Origin: Oscillospiraceae bacterium
GTDB taxonomy: Bacteria > Bacillota > Clostridia > Oscillospirales > Ruminococcaceae
DNA: 64,000 nucleotides
Reading direction: 5' to 3'
Assembly (NCBI GenBank): GCA_017438745.1
Contig: JAFRUS010000014.1
Coordinates: 1-64,000, forward strand
The notes under the pieces: generated by a model
The model's database searches: none
What the model was told of the DNA's origin: nothing
Seen by the model: the letters and a program-made list of their open reading frames with translations, nothing else
Shown here: positions 49,343 through 58,634 of the stretch, in pieces
How the letters are laid out: the number at the start of each line of letters is the position of its first letter
Position numbering within the stretch: position 1 is the stretch's first letter
Position numbers and translations under genes: made by a program

Positions 49343-50749
49343 TTATACATTAAAAAGATCATCAGGGTCTACAAGAAATATATTTTTCTCACTCTCTGCC
49401 TTTTCTCTGATCCATTCAGTAAATCCGCCCTTGCTGAAGAAATAAAAATACTTTTCAGTTACACCGCTGAAATTATCTGCGGTAGCTGATAAATCATCAA
49501 ACTCTTTTTTGTCAAGCGGCGAATTTTTAAATTTGCACTCGCAGAATACTGCCTTCCGGTTATCCCTGCTTAGCAGGAGAATATCACAGTCATCCTGACG
49601 CTTCAGTTTACTGTTAGTTCCCCACCACTTTCCCATCTTATGAGGGATAAAAGGAAGCTTTTTCTGTTTTGCGAGACGTATCATGTACTGATGACATATC
49701 TTTTCAAATATCAGTCCCATATAATCATTGAAAGACTCAGGATCAGTTATTTCTCTGGCTGCGTCATCCGCTCCGATGAGTTCATAGTAGCTTTTTTCTG
49801 TAAAAATAAACCTGAACCAGAATGCGAAGAAATTATCACTTATACTGTAAAGAGTTTTACGTGAGCTTTCTTCCTCACCGCACGGGGTATTTCTGCTGAT
49901 AAGTTTCAGGTCAATGAGAGTTTTCAGGTACTTACTGCATTTTGAAGGCTCTTCATGAATCTTCTGAGTGATATCATTCATTCTGCTCGCACCGTTTGCA
50001 ATTGCTTCGAAAATGCTGTTATACACTGCCGGATCACGAAGCTCCATCTTCAGAAGTGACTGAGGTTCTTCAGTCAGGAATGCACCTGTACGAAGAATAT
50101 TTTTTGCGATATTTTCTTTTATCGATCTTTCAGGATCAAAGGTCTGAAGATAGCATGGTATGCCTCCCAGTATCCCGTATGCCGCAAGTTTTTCCTCTGC
50201 AGAATAGCTTTTGAAAAACTCTGCACTTTCAAGATAATCAAAAGGAAGCAGTTCCAGCTGTGATGTGGATCTGCCGTAAAGAGGACTCTTGTATCCCATT
50301 ACGTCATTCTCCATAAAACTTACACTTGATCCGCACAGTATCAGAAAAATGTTTTTGTTTTTCCACGAGTGATCTACAGTATGTTGAAGAACGCTTTTTA
50401 TACTTGGATTTTCCGCCGCTATGAAAGGAAATTCATCTATGATCAGAGTGACTCTGTTTTTGTCAGAAGCTTTAAGACCGATATACTCAAAAGCCTTTCC
50501 CCAGTTTTCAAAACTTCCGAAATCTTTTCCTTCAAAGTGCTGCTGAACAGTTTTGGAAAAATCAATAAGGTTAAGAGCATCATTTTTTTCCTGTGCTGAA
50601 AAGAACACAGTTGAAGACCTGCTGCTGAACTCCTTAAGAAGCGATGTCTTTCCGACACGTCTGCGGCCATAAAGCACAAGAAATTCAAATCTTTTCGAGC
50701 TGTGCAGCTCATTCAGCAGCTCAAGTTCATTCTGACGTCCTATGAACAT
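49343..50749 (-). CDS. ATPase of the archaeal-ATPase/DUF234 family
   Basis: 468 residues. Walker A GRRRVGKTSLL (28-38), Walker B TLIIDEFPF, sensor ILCGSSVSFM, a winged helix around TQKIHEEPSKCSKYLKTLI, and a C-terminal DUF234 domain with DDCDILLL followed by VFCECKFK, a PD-(D/E)XK-like pattern. These STAND-related ATPases are common in accessory regions and are suspected in defence or mobile-element biology. Ribosome binding site AAAAGGAGAG. Monocistronic. Confidence 0.88.
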   Translation of the reverse strand: MFIGRQNELELLNELHSSKRFEFLVLYGRRRVGKTSLLKEFSSRSSTVFFSAQEKNDALNLIDFSKTVQQHFEGKDFGSFENWGKAFEYIGLKASDKNRVTLIIDEFPFIAAENPSIKSVLQHTVDHSWKNKNIFLILCGSSVSFMENDVMGYKSPLYGRSTSQLELLPFDYLESAEFFKSYSAEEKLAAYGILGGIPCYLQTFDPERSIKENIAKNILRTGAFLTEEPQSLLKMELRDPAVYNSIFEAIANGASRMNDITQKIHEEPSKCSKYLKTLIDLKLISRNTPCGEEESSRKTLYSISDNFFAFWFRFIFTEKSYYELIGADDAAREITDPESFNDYMGLIFEKICHQYMIRLAKQKKLPFIPHKMGKWWGTNSKLKRQDDCDILLLSRDNRKAVFCECKFKNSPLDKKEFDDLSATADNFSGVTEKYFYFFSKGGFTEWIREKAESEKNIFLVDPDDLFNV

Positions 50750-50981
50750 AGAATTCTCTCCTTTTCATTTTAGTGAATTACGATTATTATACTCCTGTTT
50801 CACTAAATTGTCAATAGAATAGCATGCGAACCGCAGCAGCTTTCTGCAATTATCGCACAATTTTAGGCGATATCGCTCTATATTCTTTGACAATACACTG
50901 ATTTCAGAAGGAAATGCACAAATATTTCTGCATTTTGTTACTGACCACAGAAACTGACTATACATTTCAGTTTTTTTATAG

Positions 50982-50987
50982 TATAAT
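50982..50987 (+). promoter_or_regulatory. -10 box of the cohesin-dockerin gene
   Basis: TATAAT about 43 bp before the start codon; no clear -35 box is visible. Confidence 0.45.
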
Positions 50988-51029
50988 ATATAGTAAACCA
51001 CAAATACAATTAATGGAGGTTGTATACAA

Positions 51030-52013
51030 ATGTCAAGAAAAATCAGAAAAATAGCAGCAACTGCTTTAGCATTTGCAATGCTCGCCGGATCTGCAGCCGG
51101 ATTCTCTGCAGTACAGGGAACACCAGTTATCACTGTTTCAGCTGCTGAACAGGCTGTATCTGCTACAAAGGCTGCAAACGGAATCGCAGGTCCTACTATC
51201 GATGCAGGCACATACAAGATCGCAGCTGGTGATACTTTCAAGGTAAAGATAAAAGTAACAGACAACGCTGACGGCTTCAATGCAATCAACGCATGGCTCG
51301 ATATCAACACAAACTACTTCGAGATCGTAGATAAAGCAAACGGCGATCCTGATATGGCAGAGTACGAAGACAGCGAAGCTTATACAGCAGTTACTCTCAA
51401 TGAGTACAGCAAGAAGAACGTTGGTAAGGAAATAAAGACTCTTATTACACTTTACAGTGATACTAACAATCTCAAAGGCGACGTTGTTATTTCAACTATC
51501 ACACTCAAGGCAAAGGCTGACGCTCCGGCTGGTTACTACTCACTTCCTTTCGACGCTGTAGGTGACAACGGTGCTATGGCTAACCGTATCGATGACAAGA
51601 GAAATCCTATCGTTATCAATCCTACATTCAAAGGTGCTCTCGTTCAGATCGGTGAAGGTACAGATATGATCTATCCTTCATCATCAGCTTCTTCAGACAC
51701 TCTCAAGGGCGACTTCAACCTTGACGGCAAGGTATCACAGACTGATGCTACATTCATGCTCAGATACCTCCTTGAAAGCTCAGTTTCAAATGACAAGAAT
51801 GAAGTTCTTTATAATCTTATAAAGGGCAACATCCGTGAAGATCTTCAGAACGAATCAAAGGAAAAGATCTTTGAACTTGCAATGGCAAATGCAGACGTTG
51901 ACGGTTCTGAAGAAGGCAAGTCATTCAAGCAGACTGATGCTACATACGTTCTCAGAGCAGTTGTAACAGGCAGCAAGGTAGACAACGATTACTGGACATC
52001 ATTCTTTGCTTAA
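51030..52013 (+). CDS. Cohesin-dockerin protein (adaptor scaffoldin-like)
   Basis: 327 residues. A signal peptide (about 1-37) precedes one cohesin-like beta-sandwich (about 50-210): GDTFKVKIKVTDNADGFNAI, an extended middle strand region, VVISTITLKAKADAPAGYY and a final GALVQIGE strand. A short Ser-rich linker leads to a C-terminal dockerin (about 228-325) with first loop DFNLDGKVSQTD, an unusually long insertion, and a second loop DVDGSEEGKSFKQTD that is 3 residues longer than canonical. One cohesin plus one dockerin is the plan of ScaC, the R. flavefaciens adaptor scaffoldin. It would dock on a larger scaffoldin and recruit a different dockerin class. Ribosome binding site TGGAGG. Confidence 0.85.
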   Translation: MSRKIRKIAATALAFAMLAGSAAGFSAVQGTPVITVSAAEQAVSATKAANGIAGPTIDAGTYKIAAGDTFKVKIKVTDNADGFNAINAWLDINTNYFEIVDKANGDPDMAEYEDSEAYTAVTLNEYSKKNVGKEIKTLITLYSDTNNLKGDVVISTITLKAKADAPAGYYSLPFDAVGDNGAMANRIDDKRNPIVINPTFKGALVQIGEGTDMIYPSSSASSDTLKGDFNLDGKVSQTDATFMLRYLLESSVSNDKNEVLYNLIKGNIREDLQNESKEKIFELAMANADVDGSEEGKSFKQTDATYVLRAVVTGSKVDNDYWTSFFA

Positions 52014-52029
52014 TAATTTTTGATATAGC

Positions 52030-52056
52030 AGCAGATCCGGCTTCGCCGGATCTGCT
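52030..52056. repeat. Perfect hairpin after the cohesin-dockerin gene
   Basis: 12-bp stem AGCAGATCCGGC / GCCGGATCTGCT around TTC, 17 bp after the stop codon. Confidence 0.75.
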
Positions 52057-52063
52057 GGAGGAG

Positions 52064-52104
52064 GATGCGGGGCTTCGCCCCGGTTCCCCTCTCTGATTTA
52101 CGAA
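52064..52104 (-). repeat. Intergenic hairpin element, family B copy 2
   Basis: CGGGGC-TTC-GCCCCG followed by a CCCCTCTCTGATTTAC block; matches 20276-20318 in order and spacing. Confidence 0.6.
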
Positions 52105-52125
52105 AAATTCAATGTGTTCTAAAAT

Positions 52126-52165
52126 AAAAACGGAAGAAGAGCTTTAATGCTTTTCTTCCGTTTTT
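52126..52165. terminator. Bidirectional terminator between convergent cohesin and poly-dockerin genes
   Basis: 13-bp stem AAAAACGGAAGAA / TTCTTCCGTTTTT (52126-52138 and 52153-52165). Confidence 0.9.
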
Positions 52166-52191
52166 CGTTATCCGAATATTCTGATCAGTCT

Positions 52192-55044
52192 TTATACTCC
52201 GGCTTCTGTTGCTGGTTCTGTACTTGGCTGAGTTTCTGCTTCTGTAGCTGTCTCAGTTCCAGTCTCTGTTTTTGGTTCTGTTCCGGTTTCAGTTACTGTT
52301 TCTGGTTCTATCTCTGTTCCTGCTTCAGTTCCTGTTTCCGCTTCTGCTTCAGTTTCCGTTTCTGCCTCAGCAGCCGGCTGAAGAATTAATGCCTTTAAAA
52401 TTACGAAATCACGTGTGCTGAACGATCCGTCGAGATTTACATCGCATGAATCCTTGTATTCAGCTGAACCGAGAAGGACTTTTCTCAGATACGCAATATC
52501 CTCGGCATCAACTTTTCCGTCTTCGTTTACATCGCCGCTACATTTTGAAAGATCTGTTTCTTCCTTGTATCTTCCGGCAAGTATGTTTGTCATGATGAGA
52601 AGGTCATCATAATTGAGATCTTTGTCTGATCCAGTGATATTGGCATTCTTCTTGCCATGTTCGGAAGGAACGTAATCTGACAGGTCTTCAAGGTGCTTGT
52701 AGTACATTACCACATCACGAATATCAAATGTGTTGTCGCAGTTGAAGTCACCATGTACCGGAACGAATTCCGAAGGAGCAAGCTTTTCAGTTGGAAGAGT
52801 ATTTTTCTCTTTAAAGAACTCAGCCAGTGCTCTTAAGTCTTCTTTATCCAGACCAGTTGAATCCTTCTTATATACATTGGCGTTTTCTATTCCCTGCTTG
52901 GATGGCTGATAATCAGATACACCGTAAATGTATCTGAACAGCATTGCAAGGTCTACCACATTTACTGCATTGTCACAGTTAAAATCACCCGCAAGATGTT
53001 CTGCTTCAGTTGTTACAAGGTTTTCAGTTGGTATTTCTGTTGTCTTTTCTGAGAAGTATTCAGCAAGCGCCTGAAGGTCATCCATATCAAGGTCTGTAGA
53101 ATCCTTTTTATAGATATTGGCATTCTTGATTCCCTGTTCTGACGGCTTATAATCGGATACCTTGTTGAGATATTTAAACAGCATTGCAAGGTCGACCACA
53201 TTCACTTCATTGTCACAGTTGAAGTCGCCGGCAAGATGTTCTGACTCAGTTGTTACAAGAGTTTCAGTTGGTATTTCAGTAGTTTTCTCCGAGAAAAATT
53301 CTGCAAGTGCCTGCACGTCATCCATATCAAGGTCTGTTGTATCCTTTTTATAGATATTGGCATTCTTAAGGCCCTGCTCTGACGGCTTGTAGTCTGATAC
53401 CTTGTTGAGATACTTAAACAGCATTGCAAGATCGACCAGATCTACTGCGTTGTCACAATTGAAGTCTCCGGCAAGATGCTCAGAGTCTTTTATAGTCAGT
53501 TCTTCTGCAGGAAGAGTTACTTTCTCACCGACAAACTCAGCGATAGCTGCAACGTCATTTAAATCAAGTTCTGTTGAATCAGGTTTAAAAGCATTGGCAT
53601 TTTTAAGAGCCTGCTCTGACGGCTTGTATTCTGTTGTGCCCTGAAGATAATGGTTGAGTAATACTGCATCAACAATATTGGCTTCACCGTCACAGTTAAA
53701 ATCTCCTGTGATTTCCGTATCTTCATTTTCAGTATTAAAAGTAACCGGAGTTACATCGTTAGTCCAAAGTCCCCTGACTCCGGCAAGATTTTCAATTATT
53801 GCCTGTAAATCATCATAATTTACGACTAACGCCGAGTTAGGGCTCTTTACATCCGAATTTACAATGCCCTGTGGTGTCAGTGGATTAGCTTCACTGTCTT
53901 TAAGATATTTATTCAGTGCATCAACATCATCAAAATCCACATCTCCGTCACAGTCTGCATCTCCGTAATGCACTGCCGGTGAACTTATGTCGACATCGTT
54001 AGTCCATAATAATCGTTTTCCCGCAAGACATTCCACCATTGCCTGCGCATCTTCATAATTTACGACCAGTGCTGAGTTCGGGCTCTTTACATCTGCGTTT
54101 ACAAGGCCCTGCGGTGTCAGCGGATTTGCTTCAGCGTCTTCGAGATATTTCAGCAATGTTTTTACATCGTCGAAATCCATATCTCCGTCGTAATCTACAT
54201 CACCGTAACGCACTGCCGGTGAACTTATGTCGACATCGTTAGTCCATAATAATCGTTTTCCCGCAAGACATTCCACTATTGCCTGCGCATCTTCATAATT
54301 TACGACCAGTGCTGAGTTCGGGCTCTTTACATCTGCGTTTACAAGGCCCTGCGGTGTCAGCGGATTTGCTTCACCGTCTCCGAGATATTTAAGCAATGTG
54401 CTTACATCGTCAAAATCCACATCTCCGTCGTAATCCACATCTCCGTAATGTATCGCTGGTACACTTGTATCGATATCATTGGTCCATAATGCACGTAATC
54501 CTGCAAGGTTTTCCACTATTGCCTGCGCATCTTCATAATTCACGACCAGTGCAGAGTTCGGGCTCTTTACATCAGCATTTACTATGCCCTGCGGTGTCAG
54601 CGGATTTGCTTCACTGTCATTGGCATATCTATATACTGCATCCACATCATCAAAGTCCACATCTCCGTCGCAGTCTGCATCTCCGTAATGCACTGCCGGT
54701 GAACTTGTATCGATATCGTTGGTCCATAACGTGCGTTTACCTGCAAGACTTTCCACTATTGCCTGCACATCGTCATAATTCACGACCAGCGCTGAGTTCG
54801 GGCTCTTTACATCAGCATTTACAAGTCCCTGCTCTGTAGCTGGTACAGATTCCGGATCTTTAAGATATTTTGAAAGTTCAATTACATCATTAATATTCAC
54901 AACGCCGTCGCAGTTGAAATCGCCGTAAAGTGTGGCGGCAAGCGCGTTTACAGTGTCAAAGCTTCCTGCTGCCAGATAAGTACCTGCAATACACAGTGCA
55001 GAAACACCAGCAGTCGAACGTCTGATTAAATTTCTTAGATTCAT
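52192..55044 (-). CDS. Secreted protein of eleven tandem dockerin-like modules (poly-dockerin)
   Basis: 950 residues from the Met at 55044 (GGAGG six bases upstream); a longer frame has no ribosome binding site. A signal peptide ends near ALA. Eleven dockerin-like modules follow. Modules 1-5 carry loops such as DFNCDGVVNIND or DADCDGDVDFDD, then PQGLVNADVKSPNSALVVNY and an LWTND linker. Modules 6-10 have DFNCDNAVDLVD-like loops, YKPSEQGLKNANIYKKD and TEIPTE linkers. Module 11 (DVNEDGKVDAED plus DVNLDGSFSTRD) is close to canonical. The second loop of modules 1-10 is degenerate or longer than normal. A Thr/Glu-rich tail of about 60 residues ends the protein; no sortase motif. Last gene of an apparent operon, 31 bp after the lipase-like gene. 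Confidence 0.9.
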   Translation of the reverse strand: MNLRNLIRRSTAGVSALCIAGTYLAAGSFDTVNALAATLYGDFNCDGVVNINDVIELSKYLKDPESVPATEQGLVNADVKSPNSALVVNYDDVQAIVESLAGKRTLWTNDIDTSSPAVHYGDADCDGDVDFDDVDAVYRYANDSEANPLTPQGIVNADVKSPNSALVVNYEDAQAIVENLAGLRALWTNDIDTSVPAIHYGDVDYDGDVDFDDVSTLLKYLGDGEANPLTPQGLVNADVKSPNSALVVNYEDAQAIVECLAGKRLLWTNDVDISSPAVRYGDVDYDGDMDFDDVKTLLKYLEDAEANPLTPQGLVNADVKSPNSALVVNYEDAQAMVECLAGKRLLWTNDVDISSPAVHYGDADCDGDVDFDDVDALNKYLKDSEANPLTPQGIVNSDVKSPNSALVVNYDDLQAIIENLAGVRGLWTNDVTPVTFNTENEDTEITGDFNCDGEANIVDAVLLNHYLQGTTEYKPSEQALKNANAFKPDSTELDLNDVAAIAEFVGEKVTLPAEELTIKDSEHLAGDFNCDNAVDLVDLAMLFKYLNKVSDYKPSEQGLKNANIYKKDTTDLDMDDVQALAEFFSEKTTEIPTETLVTTESEHLAGDFNCDNEVNVVDLAMLFKYLNKVSDYKPSEQGIKNANIYKKDSTDLDMDDLQALAEYFSEKTTEIPTENLVTTEAEHLAGDFNCDNAVNVVDLAMLFRYIYGVSDYQPSKQGIENANVYKKDSTGLDKEDLRALAEFFKEKNTLPTEKLAPSEFVPVHGDFNCDNTFDIRDVVMYYKHLEDLSDYVPSEHGKKNANITGSDKDLNYDDLLIMTNILAGRYKEETDLSKCSGDVNEDGKVDAEDIAYLRKVLLGSAEYKDSCDVNLDGSFSTRDFVILKALILQPAAEAETETEAEAETGTEAGTEIEPETVTETGTEPKTETGTETATEAETQPSTEPATEAGV
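52390..54930 (-). repeat. Tandem coding repeats of the poly-dockerin gene
   Basis: Two blocks with a 240-bp period: modules 1-5 (about 54930-53757) and 7-9 (about 53475-52770). Identical stretches recur exactly 240 bp apart, for example at 53971 and 54211, which indicates recent duplication inside the gene. Confidence 0.85.
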
Positions 55045-55075
55045 TTCGTACCTCCGTAATAAAAATTTATATTCC

Positions 55076-56260
55076 TTATTCCTTCTTTTCAAATGCCTTA
55101 GGAATATTCTTTACGCTTTCAGTTATGATGTTTTTGGCATTGTTCAAAAGGATCTTCCGTGCTTCAGGATTCATGTCATCAAAGTTCTTCTTGATCTCAG
55201 GAATTACCTTGATAAAGTCTATGTCATCGAGAGTTTCGGCGTTTGTCGTGTTGAAAAGCTCAAACAGAGACTGTATGATTCTTGAGCGTTCTTCGTAATT
55301 CATATCCCCTATCCACTTATTCACTGAAACTTTCAGGATACGGCTGTCGTAGGTAAGATCGTCAGTGAAATCAAACTCACCTTCAGGCGTAATGTGCCAG
55401 TAAAATGCCATATGCTGTGAGAATCCGCGGCCGTCTGATTTTACTATCAGGTAATCCTCATGCTTTTCCATCAGCAAACCGATAAGCGATGACTGCGGAA
55501 CAAATTTTACGACCTTGTCATATATCTGGTCGATGAGTTCTCCGTTGACCTCATCATCCACACCCGGACCGTCAAACGAATAGATCTTTGTGATCCTGTT
55601 TCTTATGGATTCATCACATAAAGCTGACGAGAATATCGCCAGATTACCGCCCTTGGAATGTCCTCCTGTTATTATCTCGCCGTCAAAGCCTGAGGCACAG
55701 CGGGTGAGATACCGGACAGATGACTTCTGTGATTCCACCGGATCTGCCAGCGCAAGACAGAGGTCTTCTTTCCAGCCAACAATAAACTTGTCCGTACCGC
55801 GGAAAGCTATAAACCTTAATTTATCGGAAATATGAAAATTAACAGCCGAAAACTGCTTGAGTGTTTCCGGATCAAGACGGCTCACATAATGGCTCACACC
55901 TATGTCACGGAAACGCGGGCTTGCCGCTGCTGCGCAGAAAAGCGCCTTTGTTTCATCGTAGGCAACTGCTGTCCTGAACATCTGCTCAAAGAGCTCGGCC
56001 TTATAAAGATCACCTAAACGTACCGCATCATCCGGAATACAGTTTTCCGGAAAATCAATGTACGAAAGCCATGAAAACACCAGCGCATCGACATCGCAGA
56101 AAGGCTTTTCCTCAAAAGTCTCCATTGTTTTTTCAACATAAGAAATAAAGTTTATATGTTCTTCATTCTTAGGCTGAACTTCTTCCGGCTGTTCCTCTTC
56201 CTCATTCATGTTATCTATTTTTTTCGCATGAAGACGATAAAAATTTCTGTTTAGTTCCAT
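55076..56260 (-). CDS. Lipase-like protein, DUF2974 (Mbeg1-like)
   Basis: 394 residues, no signal peptide. LRFIAFRGTD, nucleophile elbow GGHSKGGNLA and the acid region FDGPGV are typical of class 3 lipase-like DUF2974 proteins. A helical C-terminal domain of about 80 residues follows (MNYEERSRIIQSLFELFN and on). Likely a cytosolic esterase or lipase; the substrate is unknown. It lies 18 bp after the gene at 56279 and 31 bp before the poly-dockerin gene. Confidence 0.85.
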   Translation of the reverse strand: MELNRNFYRLHAKKIDNMNEEEEQPEEVQPKNEEHINFISYVEKTMETFEEKPFCDVDALVFSWLSYIDFPENCIPDDAVRLGDLYKAELFEQMFRTAVAYDETKALFCAAAASPRFRDIGVSHYVSRLDPETLKQFSAVNFHISDKLRFIAFRGTDKFIVGWKEDLCLALADPVESQKSSVRYLTRCASGFDGEIITGGHSKGGNLAIFSSALCDESIRNRITKIYSFDGPGVDDEVNGELIDQIYDKVVKFVPQSSLIGLLMEKHEDYLIVKSDGRGFSQHMAFYWHITPEGEFDFTDDLTYDSRILKVSVNKWIGDMNYEERSRIIQSLFELFNTTNAETLDDIDFIKVIPEIKKNFDDMNPEARKILLNNAKNIITESVKNIPKAFEKKE

Positions 56261-56278
56261 ATTTATTTATCTCCCGGT

Positions 56279-56902
56279 TTATCTGCACATGCTGTACAGT
56301 CTGCTGAAACCGCTTCGGAATCCCGCTATATCTGCTGTTCCGGATGCACCTCCGACCATTTCACCGCCTGTAAGGTTTATCTGGTAATTCACCCTTGCGA
56401 TAAGAACAGCATTGGTGAACACGTCTGCAGCCGTTGTGGTTATTCCGGCGAGCCTGTCGGTAAGGGCTGTATACTCGGTAACTGTGTTTTCAAGTATCCC
56501 CTTCATATTCAGTGCGACCATTTTCTGATCAAGAAGTTCCGCATCGGCATTTTCTGAAAATCCGGACATAAAACTGTCGAGTGCCGACTGATATGCGGTA
56601 AGTTCCCTTTTCAGCGTGGTAAGCGTATTTTCAGCAATAAGTCTGTTTTTCTTCAGTTCTTCGATTATTGCCTGAACCTTGTTATAATGCTCAGAAAAAA
56701 GCTGCCAGTATTTTTTTATACGGATACCGGCAAAAAAACCGTTCTTGAGAAAGTCGATCCCCGACGGATCAAGCACATCAAGATATTTTACAAAAGCTGA
56801 AATATATTCAGCCGATTTAACTGCAACATTCTGCGGTCCGCAGCACAGATCTATACAGCTCTGTGCAGACGAGACCGCATTTTTCATTTCAACGGAATAC
56901 AT
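56279..56902 (-). CDS. Hypothetical helical protein of the VWA operon
   Basis: 207 residues, almost wholly helical, with a coiled-coil-prone middle (ELKKNRLIAENTLTTLKREL). A conserved-looking CIDLCCGPQN lies near the start, and a Gly-rich end carries TGGEMVGGASGTADIAG. No signal peptide or membrane span. It sits between the VWA and lipase-like genes with gaps of 18 bp on each side, so it surely belongs to their operon. Confidence 0.75.
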   Translation of the reverse strand: MYSVEMKNAVSSAQSCIDLCCGPQNVAVKSAEYISAFVKYLDVLDPSGIDFLKNGFFAGIRIKKYWQLFSEHYNKVQAIIEELKKNRLIAENTLTTLKRELTAYQSALDSFMSGFSENADAELLDQKMVALNMKGILENTVTEYTALTDRLAGITTTAADVFTNAVLIARVNYQINLTGGEMVGGASGTADIAGFRSGFSRLYSMCR

Positions 56903-56920
56903 AGTTTTTCCTTTTATAGA

Positions 56921-58633
56921 TTACAGATTTGCATTGAAAAGATTCTTTAACTGGTAAACAACATCATCGTTTGCGGCATCGATACTTGCTGCCTCGTTGA
57001 TGGATGAGATCTTCTTGAGTTCATCAAGATCTGCGTTGTAACCAATTGTGTAGATCGGCATTTTCAGACTCTTTACTGCCTGAGTGATCTCGCTTAATGA
57101 AGCACCTACATTCTGCTCACCATCACTTAAAAGGAAGATCATTGGCTGAACATTAGAAGTTGTCTTCATGAATTCATCAAGCATGAGAGATGCTTCAGCA
57201 AGAGCTGAATATGTAGCTGTGCTTCCTGAAGCCTGAAGCTGGTCGATCGCACCCTGGAAAAGTGCCTGCTGGTTGATATCGAAAACGCCTATCGGAAGAT
57301 CGATATTGACGTCAGACGCATAGCTTACGACACCAACGTAGTTAGTTGTGTTGATGTAGCGGATACTGTTTGTAAGTGAGCTCTTGAGCGCATTGATCGG
57401 CTCGCCTGACATTGATCCTGATGTATCGAGAACAAATACTGCAGCGATAGGCTTTGCTGTATTCTTGTTCTTCTTCCATACCTTCTGCATCTGTGACCAT
57501 TTCTGTCCGTCAGTTGCAGGAATGCTGTCCTTGTAGTCATCGAGCTGGTTGAATCCGTAATCAGATGAACGCTTCTTTGCATCATCAGTTGAGCAGTAAT
57601 CATTGAACGCCTTTAAGAGTTCCAACTTATCAGCTGATATACCCTTTATTGCATAAAGCGGATTGTCGTGTCTGATACCGTAAGGAAGGAATTCGTAATT
57701 ATTCTTAAGGTCTATGTTATTGTAATAACCCTGATATTCAAGAATAAAGCTTGTGAAAGTGTTGTTTCCTGCTGCGTCTCTCATCTGGAGAGTGTTGTAG
57801 GCAACGAACGGAACGTTGTTCTGGAACTTGTTGAAACCGTCAACAGCTGTCTGGCTTAACGGATCTGCCTTGTCGTAGCTGTAGAGAGTAGCTGCAAGGA
57901 AGTTAAGTCCTGAAGTACTTGAGAACGGATTTGTATATCCGGCTGTGATCTTTCCTTCTTCAGTTGCTGTGATTATTGTCTGAATGTCAACTGTGCCGTA
58001 TTCTGTTTCAAGATTCCTGTATGTCTGCTTGTCAACAAGAACACCTGCAACGTTTCCTACCATTCTTTCTGAAATAGTTTCAAGCTTTGTGCCGCTGAAT
58101 TCAAGCATATCTGCCCACATTGAAGCAGAAGGAGTAATAGCATCAGGTACGTACACGCCTGATTCAATGTAATCTATCTGAGTACCGGAAGATACTGAAC
58201 GGATAGCGATTCCGGCTGATTTTCCGCCGATCTGCTGGTTGCTGTCGTTGAACTCTTCAGCAAGTTCCTTAAGCCATCCGTCTGTACCTGAGCCTGCCTT
58301 TTCAGGTGAGCTGAAAATTTCAGCCACAAGCTGCTTGCCTGCAGGATCCACAACAAGCGGATAAGATGTTTCAATGTCAGGAAGTTCTTCCTTTGATGAA
58401 ACTGAATCGTATGAAACAACGCCCTTCTGAGCGTGGTTTTCTGTTACTCTTACCTTACCTGCTGCCTTTGAAAATACTTTAATGGCTTCTTCAGATGAGA
58501 TAACTCTTATAGAATCACCATTTCCATTATCGACAACGTTATCTTCATTTCCTGTAACTGCAAGAACTATACCAAGTATAGCACCTATAAGACAAATTAC
58601 GGCACATGCCGCTATAACCGGACCTTTTTTCAT
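56921..58633 (-). CDS. Substrate-binding/VWA domain membrane-anchored protein
   Basis: 570 residues. A membrane anchor (about 5-27) is followed by an extracellular-type solute-binding-like domain (about 40-375: SSGTQIDYIESGVYVPDAI, AGYTNPFSSTSGLN) and a von Willebrand A domain (about 395-565) with an intact MIDAS motif DTSGSMSG and LLSDGEQN. The protein would bind a ligand or partner through a metal ion on the cell surface. It starts 1 bp after the stop of the upstream membrane gene. Similar genes occur next to TelA-type toxic-anion genes, which are not seen here. Confidence 0.9.
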   Translation of the reverse strand: MKKGPVIAACAVICLIGAILGIVLAVTGNEDNVVDNGNGDSIRVISSEEAIKVFSKAAGKVRVTENHAQKGVVSYDSVSSKEELPDIETSYPLVVDPAGKQLVAEIFSSPEKAGSGTDGWLKELAEEFNDSNQQIGGKSAGIAIRSVSSGTQIDYIESGVYVPDAITPSASMWADMLEFSGTKLETISERMVGNVAGVLVDKQTYRNLETEYGTVDIQTIITATEEGKITAGYTNPFSSTSGLNFLAATLYSYDKADPLSQTAVDGFNKFQNNVPFVAYNTLQMRDAAGNNTFTSFILEYQGYYNNIDLKNNYEFLPYGIRHDNPLYAIKGISADKLELLKAFNDYCSTDDAKKRSSDYGFNQLDDYKDSIPATDGQKWSQMQKVWKKNKNTAKPIAAVFVLDTSGSMSGEPINALKSSLTNSIRYINTTNYVGVVSYASDVNIDLPIGVFDINQQALFQGAIDQLQASGSTATYSALAEASLMLDEFMKTTSNVQPMIFLLSDGEQNVGASLSEITQAVKSLKMPIYTIGYNADLDELKKISSINEAASIDAANDDVVYQLKNLFNANL

Positions 58634-58634
58634 T

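Noticed and set aside
50765..51310. Minus-strand 181-codon frame opposite the cohesin-dockerin gene start
   Set aside because: The plus-strand gene has a signal peptide, ribosome binding site and recognisable domains; the minus frame has low-complexity Ala/Ile content and no ribosome binding site.
52390..54930. CRISPR-like regular repeats with 240-bp spacing
   Set aside because: The repeats are coding, 240 bp long and in frame with dockerin-like modules; there are no short repeats with unique spacers.
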